Assembly (NCBI RefSeq): GCF_028769735.1
Contig: NC_088171.1
Location: 130,527,533-130,591,532, forward strand
Direction of reading: 5' to 3'
DNA: 64,000 bases
Source of the DNA: Zonotrichia leucophrys gambelii
Lineage: Eukaryota > Chordata > Aves > Passeriformes > Passerellidae
Both the position numbers and the translations under genes were made by a program. Below are positions 24,501 to 36,883 of this stretch, piece by piece; position 1 is the first letter of the stretch; each line of letters opens with the position of its first letter. A model generated the notes under the pieces. The model saw nothing but the letters and a program-made list of their open reading frames with translations. It was not told where the DNA came from and ran no database searches.

Positions 24501-27500
24501 GACATACTTAATTTGTTTGTTAGGAGCATCAGTGTTTTGGAGGAGCTAGAGCTTGAGTAACCTTAATCTACTTTGCCATTAGCAGTCAACTGTTATTTCC
24601 AAACCTGAGTCTTCCTCTGGAAAATTTCAGCCAAGATGCAGTCAATAAGACTTTACCAGGTTTTCCCTCCCAAAAGTTTATAGGATCCCTGCCATCTTAT
24701 TTTATCACATCTAAAAATTTCAGTGTGCAGTTGTTTTTTACTTACAAATAGTTTCTAGTGAGAAAACATCTCAAAACTTAATTTTCAGCCAACTTTCAAA
24801 TTCTTTGTATAGAGTTAAGAATGAATCTATTACACACCAAGGAGTTCAAATGCTTCCATCATCTCAATGCCTTCTTTTTTACCTGATTAGCTTGAATGAG
24901 GAAAGTGAGTTGAGAAACTGGAGCATAGCTCTAGTACGTATATTTGGCTATATAGCAAGTCTGTAATTTGTGCGTAGCTTAAAAAGAACAAAGCAAAGAC
25001 ATGAGTGCAGCTGATGAGCTGGGACAGTGCTGCTGGTTTAAAGTAACATCTTGTTACCTTAGTAACCAGTTGTCTGTACTAATATACTTCTTTAGGATCA
25101 TTGTGTAATAGCTCAGTAATGTGTATAGTTTTAAGAAACTTGTAAAAAGGCAGTTGTGGCTGGACAAATTTTAAATGTTCCCTTTTTTTGTCCATCAAAC
25201 CAATTCAGATTCAGGTTTCTATTCTGTTTTCCCTTACATTTAAAAAAACCCCAAACAAACAGGGAAGGTATTTAATCCAAGCAGTTTTTCATGTTCCATG
25301 AATCAGTGTTAGTGTCAAGACAGTGTGCCACACCTTTGTGCGTAATGTCTGATCTCCGCACTGAGTGTTCACACCAAGGAGTGCTTGATCCAGCTCAGGC
25401 TTTCTGCAGAATTCTTTGAAATCCTCTCTGTGTCACTATCATGCAAATTTACCACCGGGAAACAAAATCTGCTCTTCTGCTCTTTGCTATGATAATTAAT
25501 GCTAATGAAAAGGACTAAAAATAAAACCTGTCTTGGGAGAGTGGGTGACTGGAAGATTGTTTTAAGTTAATTTTTATAGCTTCTTATTTTCAAGGAGGAT
25601 TTCCTCATCGTAAGGTTTGGTAAAGAATGGGATGTTTTTATCAGTTTAGGGATTTTTGCGCCATCCCCTCATCCCTTTCTTTTAGACTCAAATGGGATCT
25701 TTGTCAGATAAGATTCTAGCAATTTAACAGAAATAAAATTGGATGAGCTTAGTGACTGTTAGGCTGACTCTGAATAATCACAATGCTTGTATTAGATTTC
25801 TGTGCCTCGTGTTTTGATCAGCAGCCAGTAAATACCATGTGTAGACTATATTAATCATAGATGTTACAATATTTCCTAAACAAAATGCTGGAAATTAAAT
25901 GACTGACATTTAATACTAATGTGCTTTATGAGGAACGGAAAAAAATCTGTATGGTTTTAGTTTGCAAATATCTTGTAGAATTTGAATAAAGACACTTGTG
26001 CACTAACACATTGACTTGAAGCAGTGGGCTCAAATACTTGGAGTTATTTGTTGGTTTTGAATTAATATTTTCAGATATATGATTAGATTTGACTTAGTGC
26101 ACATATATCAAGTCCAGGGATTGTCCAAAATATTTTGCCTTACATGTAAATTTTACTTTTTTTCTTACAACTTGCATAACTCAGAGATAAAAAGAAACCT
26201 CTATGAAACCTGAGAGCAAAATTTGTGTTTCTGTAGTTTCTGAATAACTTATTATTCTCATTTACTTGTATTTTTAATGTATGAAAGTATATGTTAAAAT
26301 TATCCAAATGTCATTCTTTTACATTAGATCTGTGAGTAAATATGCATTATAATCCACATTTTCTATTGTTTATTGGGAGTTGCAGCATTGCTGTGACCTA
26401 GTAATTTTATTTTTGGTGAAAAAGGTAAGATGTGTGCATTGTAAATTTCTAATCAAACTATTTGGAGACTTGACTTTTTTTTTCCTTCACTGATGTTGCT
26501 ATTAGTGCCTGGGCAGACATGTGCCTCATGGACAGCACCAGTACTTAAAAAGGTAAAAAACCCCCTATGTGATATCCTCTGGTGTGTAGAGGGTACACTC
26601 ACACACATGACAAATCCAACAAAGCAAAAAAAACCCAAATTTGACAAGTTTTTATACCTACTTTATATTTTTATATGAGTAAAAATTTAAAAATAAAGCT
26701 ATGCGAGCCCCGTATACAAAGCTGCGGTTATTGGCAAACTCTTCACAAAGACTTAATCTCATACTTGCTAAAGTCAGTGGCAAAACTCCTACTGATGTCA
26801 ATCTTAAGTTTCACTGCTCAGGCTGTTAAAGAAGCTACTTTCATTTGTGTGCCTAAATGTGAAACTGCATTTAGATTTTGGGTTAGAAATTTCACAGCTT
26901 AGACTGTTTCTCTCAGCATTCCTTAGTTTAGGGAAGTTCACTCTATTCCTTGGAAAGAAACACTTGAAGAATTAGCACTTTTCTGGCCTCTGTTTAATGA
27001 TCATGGTGTTACTTACATTTGTGTTTGACATTAGGATTTGTACAGATATAAGAATAGTAATCAGATAATCTAGTTTGTTGACATAAATGTTCCAGGACAA
27101 AATTGTTCAGTAGGACAGCTCTAAAGGTACAGTAGCATGGTTACAGCTGTTTCAAGAAGCTGCTTGATGCTCACCTGAGCACTCTGACTTCATTTCTGGG
27201 ACAATTTTTAGTGTGCCATAGTGAGAAGTAAAACAAGTTACCTTAACCATTTTGAAAAATGTAACTTTCTTTGCACTGCAGCCGACTAGGGTGATGGGCA
27301 AGGTTAGGTCTGCAGCTGAGAAGCAGAAACTTTCTAACCTGTGCAGCTTTGACCACATGATGCTCTACGACCATGCTGTAGTGCTTGCAGCTGTGAATTA
27401 GGTGGAACCTTCTAAAAACATGTTTGCATTTTTTCTTCCCTTGTGGTGTCAATAAAGTCCAGTATATGTAGTTAATTTTTATAGTTTAATATTATACTTT

Positions 27501-28636
27501 CAAGTAAGAAAGGAGGGAAAAATGTTCTTCAAAGACACAGACCAAGCGTTCAAATTACCCTAAAAATTTACTTGGATGCAAAAAGTTCTGTTAGTAAAAA
27601 TGACAGCCTCTTTTATTTTGTTGTGTCCTCTTTGGAGATGGGGAATTACTTGAAGTGTGAATGGAAGTGGAGGCTTTCTTTCTAAAGTGCAAACATTTGG
27701 GTTACTTTAAGATTGCCATTAATTATAGTCCCCAGTTCTAAATGCCATCCACGCACAAAAAGAACCTGTATTCTACAGAGATGGAGAACCACTTAAAGAT
27801 GCAAACTGTTATGCTGATAATGTTCATAGAGATAGAAATATGATATTTCCACGGTGCTTGTGATATGTGCGTGTAGGATGAAATGGGCTTTTTGTTTTGC
27901 TTTTGCAAAGTTGTAAATTTAATCACTATTTTTGTCTAAAGAGTTTCCATTAACTATTAGAATACAACTGTGAGGCAAGATGAGGAGACCTGTGTAAGTA
28001 CACCTACATTCAAGCCAGGTTCACATAACAAAGACATTAAATTTAAAAATGAAACTAAGGCTTGTCCTTTTATATTTTTTCTATGGCTTAAAATTTGGCA
28101 AGATGTGAGCAACTGTGTGCAGTCCACCTTCAGTGCTGCTTTAGCGAAACAGAGAAGGAATTGGCAGGAGTGTGCTGGTTGTAGTGCATGCTTGGTGTGT
28201 ACATGCTCAACTGTTTCATTTGTTGTCTCATGACTTGTCTTGTTTCTTGTCATGGGATTTAAAGGCCTTGTTTACAGTGATTGTTCTTCCTTACATAAAG
28301 TTTTGAATAGTACTGTTTTGGCCTTTTGAAGGAATGATGTTACAGCCAAATAATTCATCTTTCACTTACACTCAGCGGTTAACAGGATTTAAGTCTAAAA
28401 TTTTACAGTGCATTTTTATGTAAAAAAAGAAAACTAAAGATCTTAAGTCCCAAACAGTTTTCAGAGTAAAGAATATTTGCAGAGAAAAGGAGATGGAAAA
28501 GAGCTGATACCTCTGAAGGGGATTTCTAAGGGATTTAGGGAGAGCAGTAGGTGGAGGGAGGCCAAACTCCGTGTTACTTACGCATCCCTGTGAAACTCAA
28601 GAGCGTTGTTTTCTTCTCTCTGTGGGTTGATGACTC

Positions 28637-28648
28637 TATAGCAACAGC
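28637..28648 (-). promoter_or_regulatory. RFX half-site-like word
   Basis: TATAGCAACAGC resembles the right half of the palindrome 120 bases downstream (28758-28777). A weak call, listed only because the two are close together. Confidence 0.2.
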
Positions 28649-28757
28649 CCAGTGATTATCTCAGAGGTGGGCTAGTTCAAAACTACAGGGGAAAATAGTG
28701 ACATTGGAAACAGTGGTTAGTTTGAAACTACCTGACCTGTTTTCCATGTTTGAAAGA

Positions 28758-28777
28758 GCTGTTGCTATGGCAACAGC
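28758..28777. promoter_or_regulatory. RFX (X-box) type palindrome
   Basis: The 20-base sequence GCTGTTGCTATGGCAACAGC has perfect 8-base inverted arms around TATG. Its core GTTGCTATGGCAAC (28761-28774) is close to the RFX consensus GTTGCCATGGCAAC. It lies beside a locally CpG-containing stretch (28790-28845) that is unusual for this intron, so it is a candidate intronic regulatory element. Confidence 0.45.
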
Positions 28778-30672
28778 AGCTCAGCAAGGATGAGCGCTGT
28801 GAAGTTTCAGAGGTTCGGCAGTCGTGTGCGCGTGGAGCGGCTGGATTGCTTCCAGCATCAAAGTGTGCTCCCTGCACCCACCCTTATTACAGATTCCTGT
28901 GCTACCCCAGAATTAGCACAGATGCGTTAGAAAACATATTTTCCAAACCCTGCTGAGCAGTTTATTAATTTAGCTTGATTTCAGTTAATTTCTTCCTTTG
29001 CACATCTCATTGCTGCTTCCCAAAATAGAACACTTCCAAAGAGCAATAGCACGTTGTGGTCTTCATACTGTCCTATCACCAAACACAGTGGTAATTGTCT
29101 TCTGCAGTTCCATATCCCGTGTTATGGAAGTCAGCAAAAATAAGCTGTTAGACCATAGGTTAAGGAGAAATTAATTCCAGAGCTGAGACACATTCATTGA
29201 AAAATTAGCTGACAGTTCTAATCTGTGAATTGCTGTCTGAAATTCCTCTACTGCTGGCTGTTGCTATTATGACATGTGGTGGTGAGAGGATTTTGCACAT
29301 GACCAGTTCAAGACACTATTTTACAGTTTTAAATTGAAAATTAGTGCAGTGAACTTTGCCTGGCATCCAGAGTGTACTGTGCTGCTTGTGAGAACTGTCA
29401 CTTAGAAGATGGACAGCCATATCATATGATAACAGAAAGGTCTGGTTAGTAGAGGTGTAACATAATTTTCAATTTAGGGCAATTTTCATGTTATGAAGTT
29501 AGAAGAGTGGTTCTAATGTGACCCATGTCTAAAAAAAAGTACATTCTTGCCAAGCAGAAATTTCAAGAGGAAGACCTTGTTTTTACTGCTCTTCAAATTC
29601 ACAGGAGTAGTTGGAACCCCAGCAAAGCACCTTAGTTAAGAATAATACTGGAGCCTTTGCCTTACTGAGTGGGAGCTATGACAGAGTAGAATACTCTAGG
29701 TAGCTGCATGTTTTTTTTATTCCCCAAATCTGTTGGCATTATTTTGGACTTGTTCTTGTTGAGCCATGGATTGAAAGTCTTCCTTCACCTTTAACAAGCA
29801 GATTATAATACCAAATATGAAGGAGAATGTTCATAAGTGATCCTTAGTTTGTTGTTTATGTGGGGAAAAGTAGTATTTGTGAAGGGTTCTCAACTAATCT
29901 CACTAAATGCAAAAACGAGTTAAAAAACTGTGTTCAGATGCCGAAATCAAATGGTCAAAAGTTAAGGAGCAATACATTTATGATCACTTGACCCCTTATG
30001 GGCTCATTATTTAACTGAGTTTTAACCCATAGTCATGTAATTAAAGAATGTGTTACAGTGCTATAATTAGGAAAAAAAACAAAATTAAGATTGCCTGAGG
30101 AATCGTAAGATGTTCTTCCCTAATGTCTTTCAAGTATTTGACTTAACATTCTTTCATAATTTTAGATATAGAATCACAGAATGTAATTTCATATCAATTT
30201 ATAAAGGAAAAGGAGGGAGAAAAGCAACACTTATTTTATGCACACACAAAAGCCTTTCATTACACAACATCAGTTAGGTCTAAGTGCTGAATTGTTGACT
30301 GCTGATACCCAGATCAGCTATGCTGACCGGCAGAGAGAGGAAATCAAAAGGAGGAATAGATTACTGGGAGCCTGGATGGAGGGAACAGGGAATACAACAA
30401 AACAAGAAACATCACCTTAGTCTTTCTGCTGGTCATGAGGTGGGATTAATATGAGCAGATGCTTTACTCTGAACAAGACACAAATGGCTTTGACCAGCAG
30501 TCATCGTGGCAGAGAGTCCAGCCTGGCCTTCGTGTGATAGTGCACATGTGATGGAGCTGCCCGGTAGGTGTGTTACAATGCATACTGATGTGAGACTAGG
30601 GACTGATAAGGTAAGATGTGAAATCATGTATCAATTATTTCTGCTTCCAGCCTTAAAATGCTTTTTATAAAA

Positions 30673-30730
30673 GGGAGTTGGGTTGTGTGGTCTTTAAATG
30701 TCCCTTCAAACCCGAACCTTTGATTGATGC
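30673..30730 (+). repeat. CR1 LINE, tail fragment
   Basis: A short match to the CR1 3' terminus: 'gggagttgg', 'tggtctttaaatgtccctt', 'caaacccgaacc' and a worn terminal repeat. It lies just upstream of a longer CR1 copy and ends before it starts. Confidence 0.65.
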
Positions 30731-30769
30731 CATGAATATGCATTTGCGGCTCAGAGAGCCATTTGCAGC

Positions 30770-31340
30770 TGCAAAAAAGCACAGGCAGCAAGCCCAGGGA
30801 GGTGATTCTTTCCCTCTACTCAGCTCTCATGAGTCCTCACCTGAAGTGCTGCATGCAGCCTTGGAATCCTCAGTGCAAGAAAGATGTGGATTTGTTGGAC
30901 TGGGTCCAGAGGATGGACACAAAAATGATCAGAGAGAGAAAAGGCTGCAAGAATTGGGGTTGTTCAGTCTGGAGAAGAGAAAGCTATGGGGGAGCCATAC
31001 TGTGGCCTTTCAATATCTATGGTGGAGTTCTAAAAAAAGATGGAGAGAGTCTTTTTACCAGTCATTCCTGTAGTGGAAGACAAGGTGCAATGACTTTAAA
31101 CTGATTCCGTGAGCTGCAAGTACATTTTCAAATGGAAAGATTTTTTTATAAGTTTGCTGAGACACTGGAACAGATTGCACAGAGAACTTGTGGATGCTCC
31201 TTTCATGGAAGTGTTCAAATATTGGATGGGGCTTTGAGCAGACTGATCTAGTATGAGATGCCCTTTCCTATGGCACGGGGGTTGTATCACAGATGTTCTT
31301 TAAGGGTGTCTTCCAGCACAAATCATTCTGTGATTCTATG
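30770..31340 (+). repeat. CR1 LINE, about 570-bp 3' end
   Basis: Collinear with the CR1 3' end: 'cagcaagcccagggaggtga', 'ctctactcagctctcatgag', 'gactgggtccagaggatgg', 'atgatcagaga', 'ttgttcagtctggagaagag', 'tggcctttcaatatct', 'caatgactttaaactga', 'ggaagtgttcaaatattgga', and terminal 'cattctgtgattctatg'. Reading frames at 30678-31104 are remnants of this element, not genes. Confidence 0.93.
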
Positions 31341-32884
31341 AGAACTATGAGGAGGGAAGGAGTGGCAACAAGGAATTGTTACTGACTGACCATAACTGCT
31401 CACCCTCCATCTATCTCTCTGTGCTGTTGGGGGAGTAGTAGCTATGAGTAACAGAGTCTGTAATGAAGGCGTGAATCAAGCTTGGGAAGGGAAAGAGACC
31501 AGGTGTTGCTTCAGTGGTTTTCTGTTGTTGGTTGGTTCTCACTACACAAATATATTTATATTGGCAATAAATTAAATTTACCCCATGTCAAGCCTGCAGT
31601 GGTAAATGGTAAGCAATCTCCCTATCTTTATTTGGAGACACAAGCTTTCTCATTCTGTTTTCTCCCCCATGCCTCATGAGAAAAGGCACAGAGTGAGCAT
31701 TTGGGTGGGCATTTGGCTGTTAGCAAGATTTAGCCCACCTCACCAGCTAAGACTCATTAGAGGAATCTTCTATAGCTAGAAGCTCATCTTCATCTCTGAC
31801 ATGAGAATAAGTTTTCATGATCTGTGTCAGGTCTTCTCTCTCTTTTCCTGATACAGCACTTCTGTCGTGCAGTCACAGCTCAGTAACTAAGAAGTGCCGT
31901 TGCAGATGCTCGCTTTATTGGAAAGAGTGCCAGGTCTGGTTCCCCCTCAGTGATCTAAAGCACAAATACCATCTGTCCTACAGTTAAGATCACTTCAGTG
32001 AGTTCCTACATAACTGCTCACACATGCCAGATACAGAGAATCAGTCTAGCTGCTTTTTCATTTCTTTTTTTGGAACTGTCCTCAAATTGCCCCATGACAC
32101 ATGTACAGAAGTACTGCTTCCAAATTCCTACTCGTTAAAGTTGTCAGCTTTCTCTGGAACTTCTTAGAACAAGGGCTTGTCTGCAGTACAAGGGCTACAG
32201 GGTGGCCTGAATGCATTTCTTGGCTGTTCACTGGAGTGACTTGCTGTCCTCAGAATTGTGATTGTCAGAGCTGGCTTGGAGCTTTCTTGGTATTTTGCAA
32301 CAGCTAGGTGCTTGGCATGTAGGTACAGTGGTGAATGTCTCAGTCTTACAGCTGGTGGTGTTCGTGAGGCAGGCATTCTTTGTTCAGATACACCCAAAGG
32401 GCAGTTGTGGTTGAAGCAATTGGTTCCACCTGGCCCATCTCACCACGTTCTCCAGTGTGGTACTTGAGTTGTAAGAAGAGTCTAAGCCTCTGTATGTCAA
32501 GAATGCCAAGAACATACCAGGGCAATAATTTCTGTGAACAAAAAAGGAGGCATGAAATCTTTATGCTCTGCAAAAAAGGTGGCTATATGTGGAATTGATA
32601 TATTTGTATAAGACTCATATTGACTAACCCTCATAATATTGGGTAGTGGGGACTGGAGAATTTTGAGTAAACAGGCTTCAGAAAGATACTCAAGCCAGTT
32701 TTGTGGGACTTGAGATGCTTAAATGGGCCCATTTTTTCCCTGATAATGAAGAGGAAATATTTTTTATCAGGTGAATAAATATTTTTCATTGTGGTCTGGT
32801 TTATCCGCAGGGTTCTATTTAGATACTTCTTTAATCTGCTAGTTATAGTCATTTTACTCATCTCTTTCCTGCAACTTTATTTAC
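31341..32884. other. Intron stretch with no recognised feature
   Basis: Slightly more GC-rich than the surroundings at 32160-32480, with overlapping short open frames on both strands. None resembles a known protein and no repeat family is recognised. Confidence 0.5.
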
Positions 32885-33022
32885 AGATTTACAAAATATT
32901 CCAAGTTGGAAGGAACCCACAAGGATCATTGAGTCCAGCTCTTAAGTGAATGGCCATATGGGGATCAAACTTGCAACCTTGACATTATTAGCACCATGCT
33001 CTAACCAACTGAGCTAATTTTG
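32885..33022 (-). repeat. TguSINE1-like SINE (tRNA-Ile head, CR1 tail)
   Basis: On the minus strand the 5' part (33017 down to 32951) is a tRNA-Ile(AAT)-related sequence. It has a perfect A box TTAGCTCAGTTGG, an anticodon region reading TGCTAATAATG and a slightly decayed B box GTTTGATCC. It runs directly into a CR1-type 3' end (32948 down to 32885: AGCTGGACTCAATGATCCTT, then CCTTCCAACTTGGAATATTT) and a worn terminal repeat. This tRNA-plus-CR1 layout is that of the zebra finch SINE. The first acceptor-stem bases are replaced, so it is not a functional tRNA gene. Confidence 0.88.
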
Positions 33023-35835
33023 GGGTTGAATATTGGTGATCCTTAGAAAGTTACAATATTCAAAAGAGCTAAGTTATCCCAAGCTTTGTGAAGGCAGTTT
33101 TTATTCTACAATCTCTTCTCCGTGATAACAGCTAATTTTGGGTTTTCAGGCTTACTATCATGGGACTTTCATTGCCTGATGCCTTAAGTGTTACTCCAGA
33201 TTGTGGAAAGTCTCATGATCCTACACTGATCCTTTGATAACTGCCGTATCAAAAAGTGCTCAGAAGTTCACTATATGTACAGCCACAGCCAAGCAAAGCA
33301 ATGTCTGTGGGGGGGTGGCCAGCTTTGTACTCTGTGTTTTAAGGAGGAGGTCTCCTTCCCCTTGGTCAGAATAATTTTTTGAAAACAAAAAAAGCAGTTT
33401 TTCTTTGGGCACTCTTTAGGGGTACACCGTGTTCCTGGAACAAGTTCATTGTATTCTTCAGCAAAATTTCCCAATAGGAAAATTTATAATAAGAGTTTTC
33501 TGGCTGATCTAATGAACAAGCATTTTTTGAGACTTTAATGTTACCTTTATATCCCCTTATGGATCATCCCTCTAAGCTCATGGCTGTGTGATCACTTCTT
33601 CAATTTTTTAATTCTTTGAGTTTAAATAATATTTTCTAGTGATTGCCACATACTTAGGAAAATATATCTTGAGTTACACTGGCTTTCTTTACGTTGGAAA
33701 AAACTGTGTAACTGCATTTTATGTGATTCCTGCAACGTGTGACTGAAGCTAGGAAATCACCCTGCCTGTGTTCTTACTAAAGTCACACATCTGAGATACC
33801 AGGATTTTTTTAATGTGGACAAGAAAGTTTAGAAAGATTGTCCAGCTTTTCAAAGAGATTGCAAAAATGCCTGTGTGTGTGGTGATTTCCCTGCAGGGAG
33901 ATAGTGTGGTAGCATGCTGGGTCAGGATCTACTGCAAGAGGACCAGAGCTGTGATTCATGTATATCTACATGAGCACAAGTGTGCTTTGAGATGAGAAAT
34001 ATATCTATCCCTGAGAATTGCAGATTTATCCCTATAAATTCCATATGTGCGTTTGCTTTTTTATAAGCATGGAGCCATCACTGGGGGCTTCCGTGCATGA
34101 TGCAGCTCCAGTGGTTCTTAAGTACTGCTTTCCTTAATGTTTTACACATCCTCCTCTGTCAAAACCAGTGGGTTCAGCTTGGAATGGAACTTCTTCAGGA
34201 AATTGCATTCATGTGTATATTCCTAACTCCATATGAGGTCTCATTAAAAGTTGCTGGGGGTTCTAGATGTGAGGAACCAAGGGCACACATTTACCAGTTG
34301 GTACCTCACATATGCAACCTCCACAGCATGACATAGCACCTCCCCCTTAAAACAAAGACCAAAAAACCCCAATCTTTGTAGGTTTCTGTATAGAGCATGA
34401 CATCAAGGACATTCTGGTTACTGCTCAGTAGCATATTTTAGGTGGTGCTGTATATTACTATTTTAAAAAAAGAAAAAAGGCCCTTTGAGAATTAAACAGC
34501 AAATTTCAGGAAGGATACTTTTGCATTCATCCACTAGTGAAATGAAAAAATAGGAATTAAAAGAGAAAAAATTGTAAATTCAGAAAAAACTTCCATTTGA
34601 GGAATCCTGCATCTAAATGTGTGGTTCTTTGCATAGCAACCACTCAATTAAGTTTTGGGGTTGTTAATTTCACACACTATTGCAAGAAAATGAAAATAAT
34701 AAAACCACCATGAGGCTGCAAGTCTTCTAGTAACACTGGAAACTGTAATGCTTGTTCTCTTACTGCCAGGTTTATGGTTTTGATTTTCTATTTGGGCGTT
34801 TAGAAGAACTGAGATTTCTGTTCAGTAGCAAGGCATTCTGGGACAAAGATGAAAGGAGAAACTTCAGCAACAATCAAAATTAGAGGAAAGTTCGGACTAC
34901 AGTTATTCTCCATGGCAATACGATCTAATTGTAACCGTATTAGAGAAGCGGAGTTGTGGAGGTAAATAGTTGGTGTAATATATTGGGTTATACATTTACA
35001 CATTAATATGACTATAGAAGACATTTACATTCTCTTATTTCAGCAGCTATTATTATTTTGGTTAAAACTAAAATTCTTTGGATTACCATACAGTATGAAA
35101 AAAAGAAAGACCAGAAAAAAGATGGCTCTTGAAGTTGAGTAGAAGGTGATTGGAGTTTTTTTTTGAGAGGCTGCTTTGTTTCTGTTGGAATTGGTGTCAA
35201 ATCCCAGTCACCTGATAACTCTGTAAGTCAAATACAGAGTCAAAACCTGTTCTGCACTTTCCTGTGTAAGACTAATGAGAGCATTTGCAACCCTTGTTTT
35301 AAATGTTTTTTTTTCTTGCCTTTTGTTTCCTCTTGCTGGTATACAAACAGATTCACTTTGTCTCTTCATTCCACCTTTTCATTCACTAGAAATGGTAAGC
35401 ACAACACTGTGTGGTACCAGTTAATGAATGAATGATTAGATCAAATAATTTGTATTTATCAACTGTCAACTGTGATTTATCATGTTTTTCAGTATGGACT
35501 CTGAAGATTTTCTAGCCAATATTTTGTACCTATCAACTATTTAAGTTTTCTTATATCTGTAAGGTTTATCTCTGACTTTGCCCCTCTGAGAATGCCTAAT
35601 GACCCTCCTTGACTCTCTCATCCCTCTTTCTTTGCTAGTACCAGGTTTCTACCTCTAATTCAGCAAAGCATTAAGTTGGCTTGCCCGTGTTATTTATGTT
35701 GTGATGTACAGATTGTGTCTGTAATAACACTTTAGTCGAGAGTTTATCTTCAGTTATCTTGCAAGAAAAATCTGCAGTCTCAAGAGTAGTGTGCACCTGC
35801 CACTAAATTGTGAGTAGACAGGGTTACTGGGAAAA
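33023..35835. other. Intron stretch with no recognised feature
   Basis: AT-rich intron sequence. No repeat, exon or regulatory motif that I can support. Confidence 0.5.
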
Positions 35836-36230
35836 TGTGCAAGTTTGCAGACAGCCCTGACATGGGAAGAGATGAGAATGTTGACTCCATGTTTCAGAAG
35901 GCTGATTTATTATTTTATGATATATACTATATTGAAAGAAAAATTATATACTAAAACTATACTAAAAGAATAGAAGAAAGGATTTCATCAGAAGGCTAGC
36001 AAGGAATAGAAAGGAATGATAACAAAAGCTCTTGACTCTCAGAGAGTCCAAGCCAGCTGACTGTGATATTGGCCATTAATTAGAAACAGCCAACATGGAC
36101 CAATCAAAGAAGCACCTGTTGCATTCCACAGCAGCAGATAACTATTGCTTTTCTTTTCCTCTGAGGCTTCTCAGCTTCTCAGGAGAAAAATCCTGAAGAA
36201 AGGGATTTTTCAGAAAATATCATGGCTACA
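35836..36230 (-). mobile_element. Solo LTR, 395 bp, 6-bp target duplication
   Basis: The element begins TGTGCAAG and ends GGCTACA on the + strand, flanked on both sides by GGAAAA (35830-35835 and 36231-36236). A 6-bp duplication fits a class II (ERVK-like) retrovirus. Read on the minus strand it matches a common songbird LTR that I recognise by its 'aatcc..gaagctgagaagcc' start region and AT-rich 3' part. An AATAAA poly(A) signal lies at 35906-35911 (minus). There is no internal retroviral sequence: the copy is a recombined solo LTR, antisense to STK3. Confidence 0.88.
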
Positions 36231-36883
36231 GGAAAACACCTTGCATTTAAGGAAAACTTGCTCCTGGTGCTAATTTTGGGCAGGCAAGGTTTTTCCAAAG
36301 ACGTGTATCTAAATACATTACTGCTTGAGGATTATTGTTTTCTAACCTTATCTCTTTGGAGTTTTCCAGAACAATCTAGAAAAATTGACTCATTGAGTTG
36401 TTGGGGAAGAATTGTACATGTTATTTTCTTCCTTCAAATTAAAAGCAGAAAAGTCCAAAAATATAATAAATAGACAGTTTTCTTGCAAAAGATATAAAAG
36501 ATGATCTATGTAGACTATCATAGTTTTTTGTGGTCTTTCAAAATTTTTATTTCAGATAAACTGGAGTTTCACTTTATGTTTTAAATGAGACATTACATTA
36601 AGAAAGCATTAAGCACAAAACCACATAAGTGTACTGGTAATATCCAATATAATATCCAAAATGAGAAAAATGTTTTATTCTTTCGGTGGTTTTTGAGCTC
36701 CTTGTACTTGGGATGTGTTCATGTGGTAATTTGAATTTGAATACATGTGAGAGGTTGTAAATTAGCAACTGTTGATTCCAGTAGTTTCTTATCTTTTAGT
36801 CTATTGGTTTTATTTAGTGAGGTAGTGAGAGTAGTCTAAAGAACTATTATTCATCTGAAAAATGAGAGATTAAAATTCCTTAC

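Larger units (their letters stand above)
18535..30672. other. Repeat-poor intron stretch, 12 kb
   Basis: I find no CR1, SINE or LTR in this long AT-rich stretch. An RFX-type palindrome sits at 28758-28777. The segment 22200-22450 is AT-rich and unrepetitive with several TAAT-type words, but I cannot tell from one sequence whether it is conserved. The word TAATGAGAA occurs three times between 22982 and 23031. Open frames here (for example 27243-27452 minus) match nothing I recognise. Confidence 0.6.

Noticed and set aside
27243..27452. Possible ribosomal-protein retrocopy (weak RPS25-like words on the + strand, AATAAA near 27451)
   Set aside because: Only about a dozen scattered residues fit, with gaps, and the match does not continue. 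Not enough to call.
30168..30185. Possible minus-strand CR1 tail ('atagaatcacagaat')
   Set aside because: Only about 15 bases match and no CR1 body follows.
30678..31104. Overlapping open frames of 113-131 codons
   Set aside because: They lie in a 5'-truncated CR1 3' region and have no intact reverse-transcriptase motifs.
32951..33017. tRNA-Ile gene on the minus strand
   Set aside because: The acceptor stem is not preserved, the B box is mutated and the sequence runs into a CR1 tail, so it is a SINE head.
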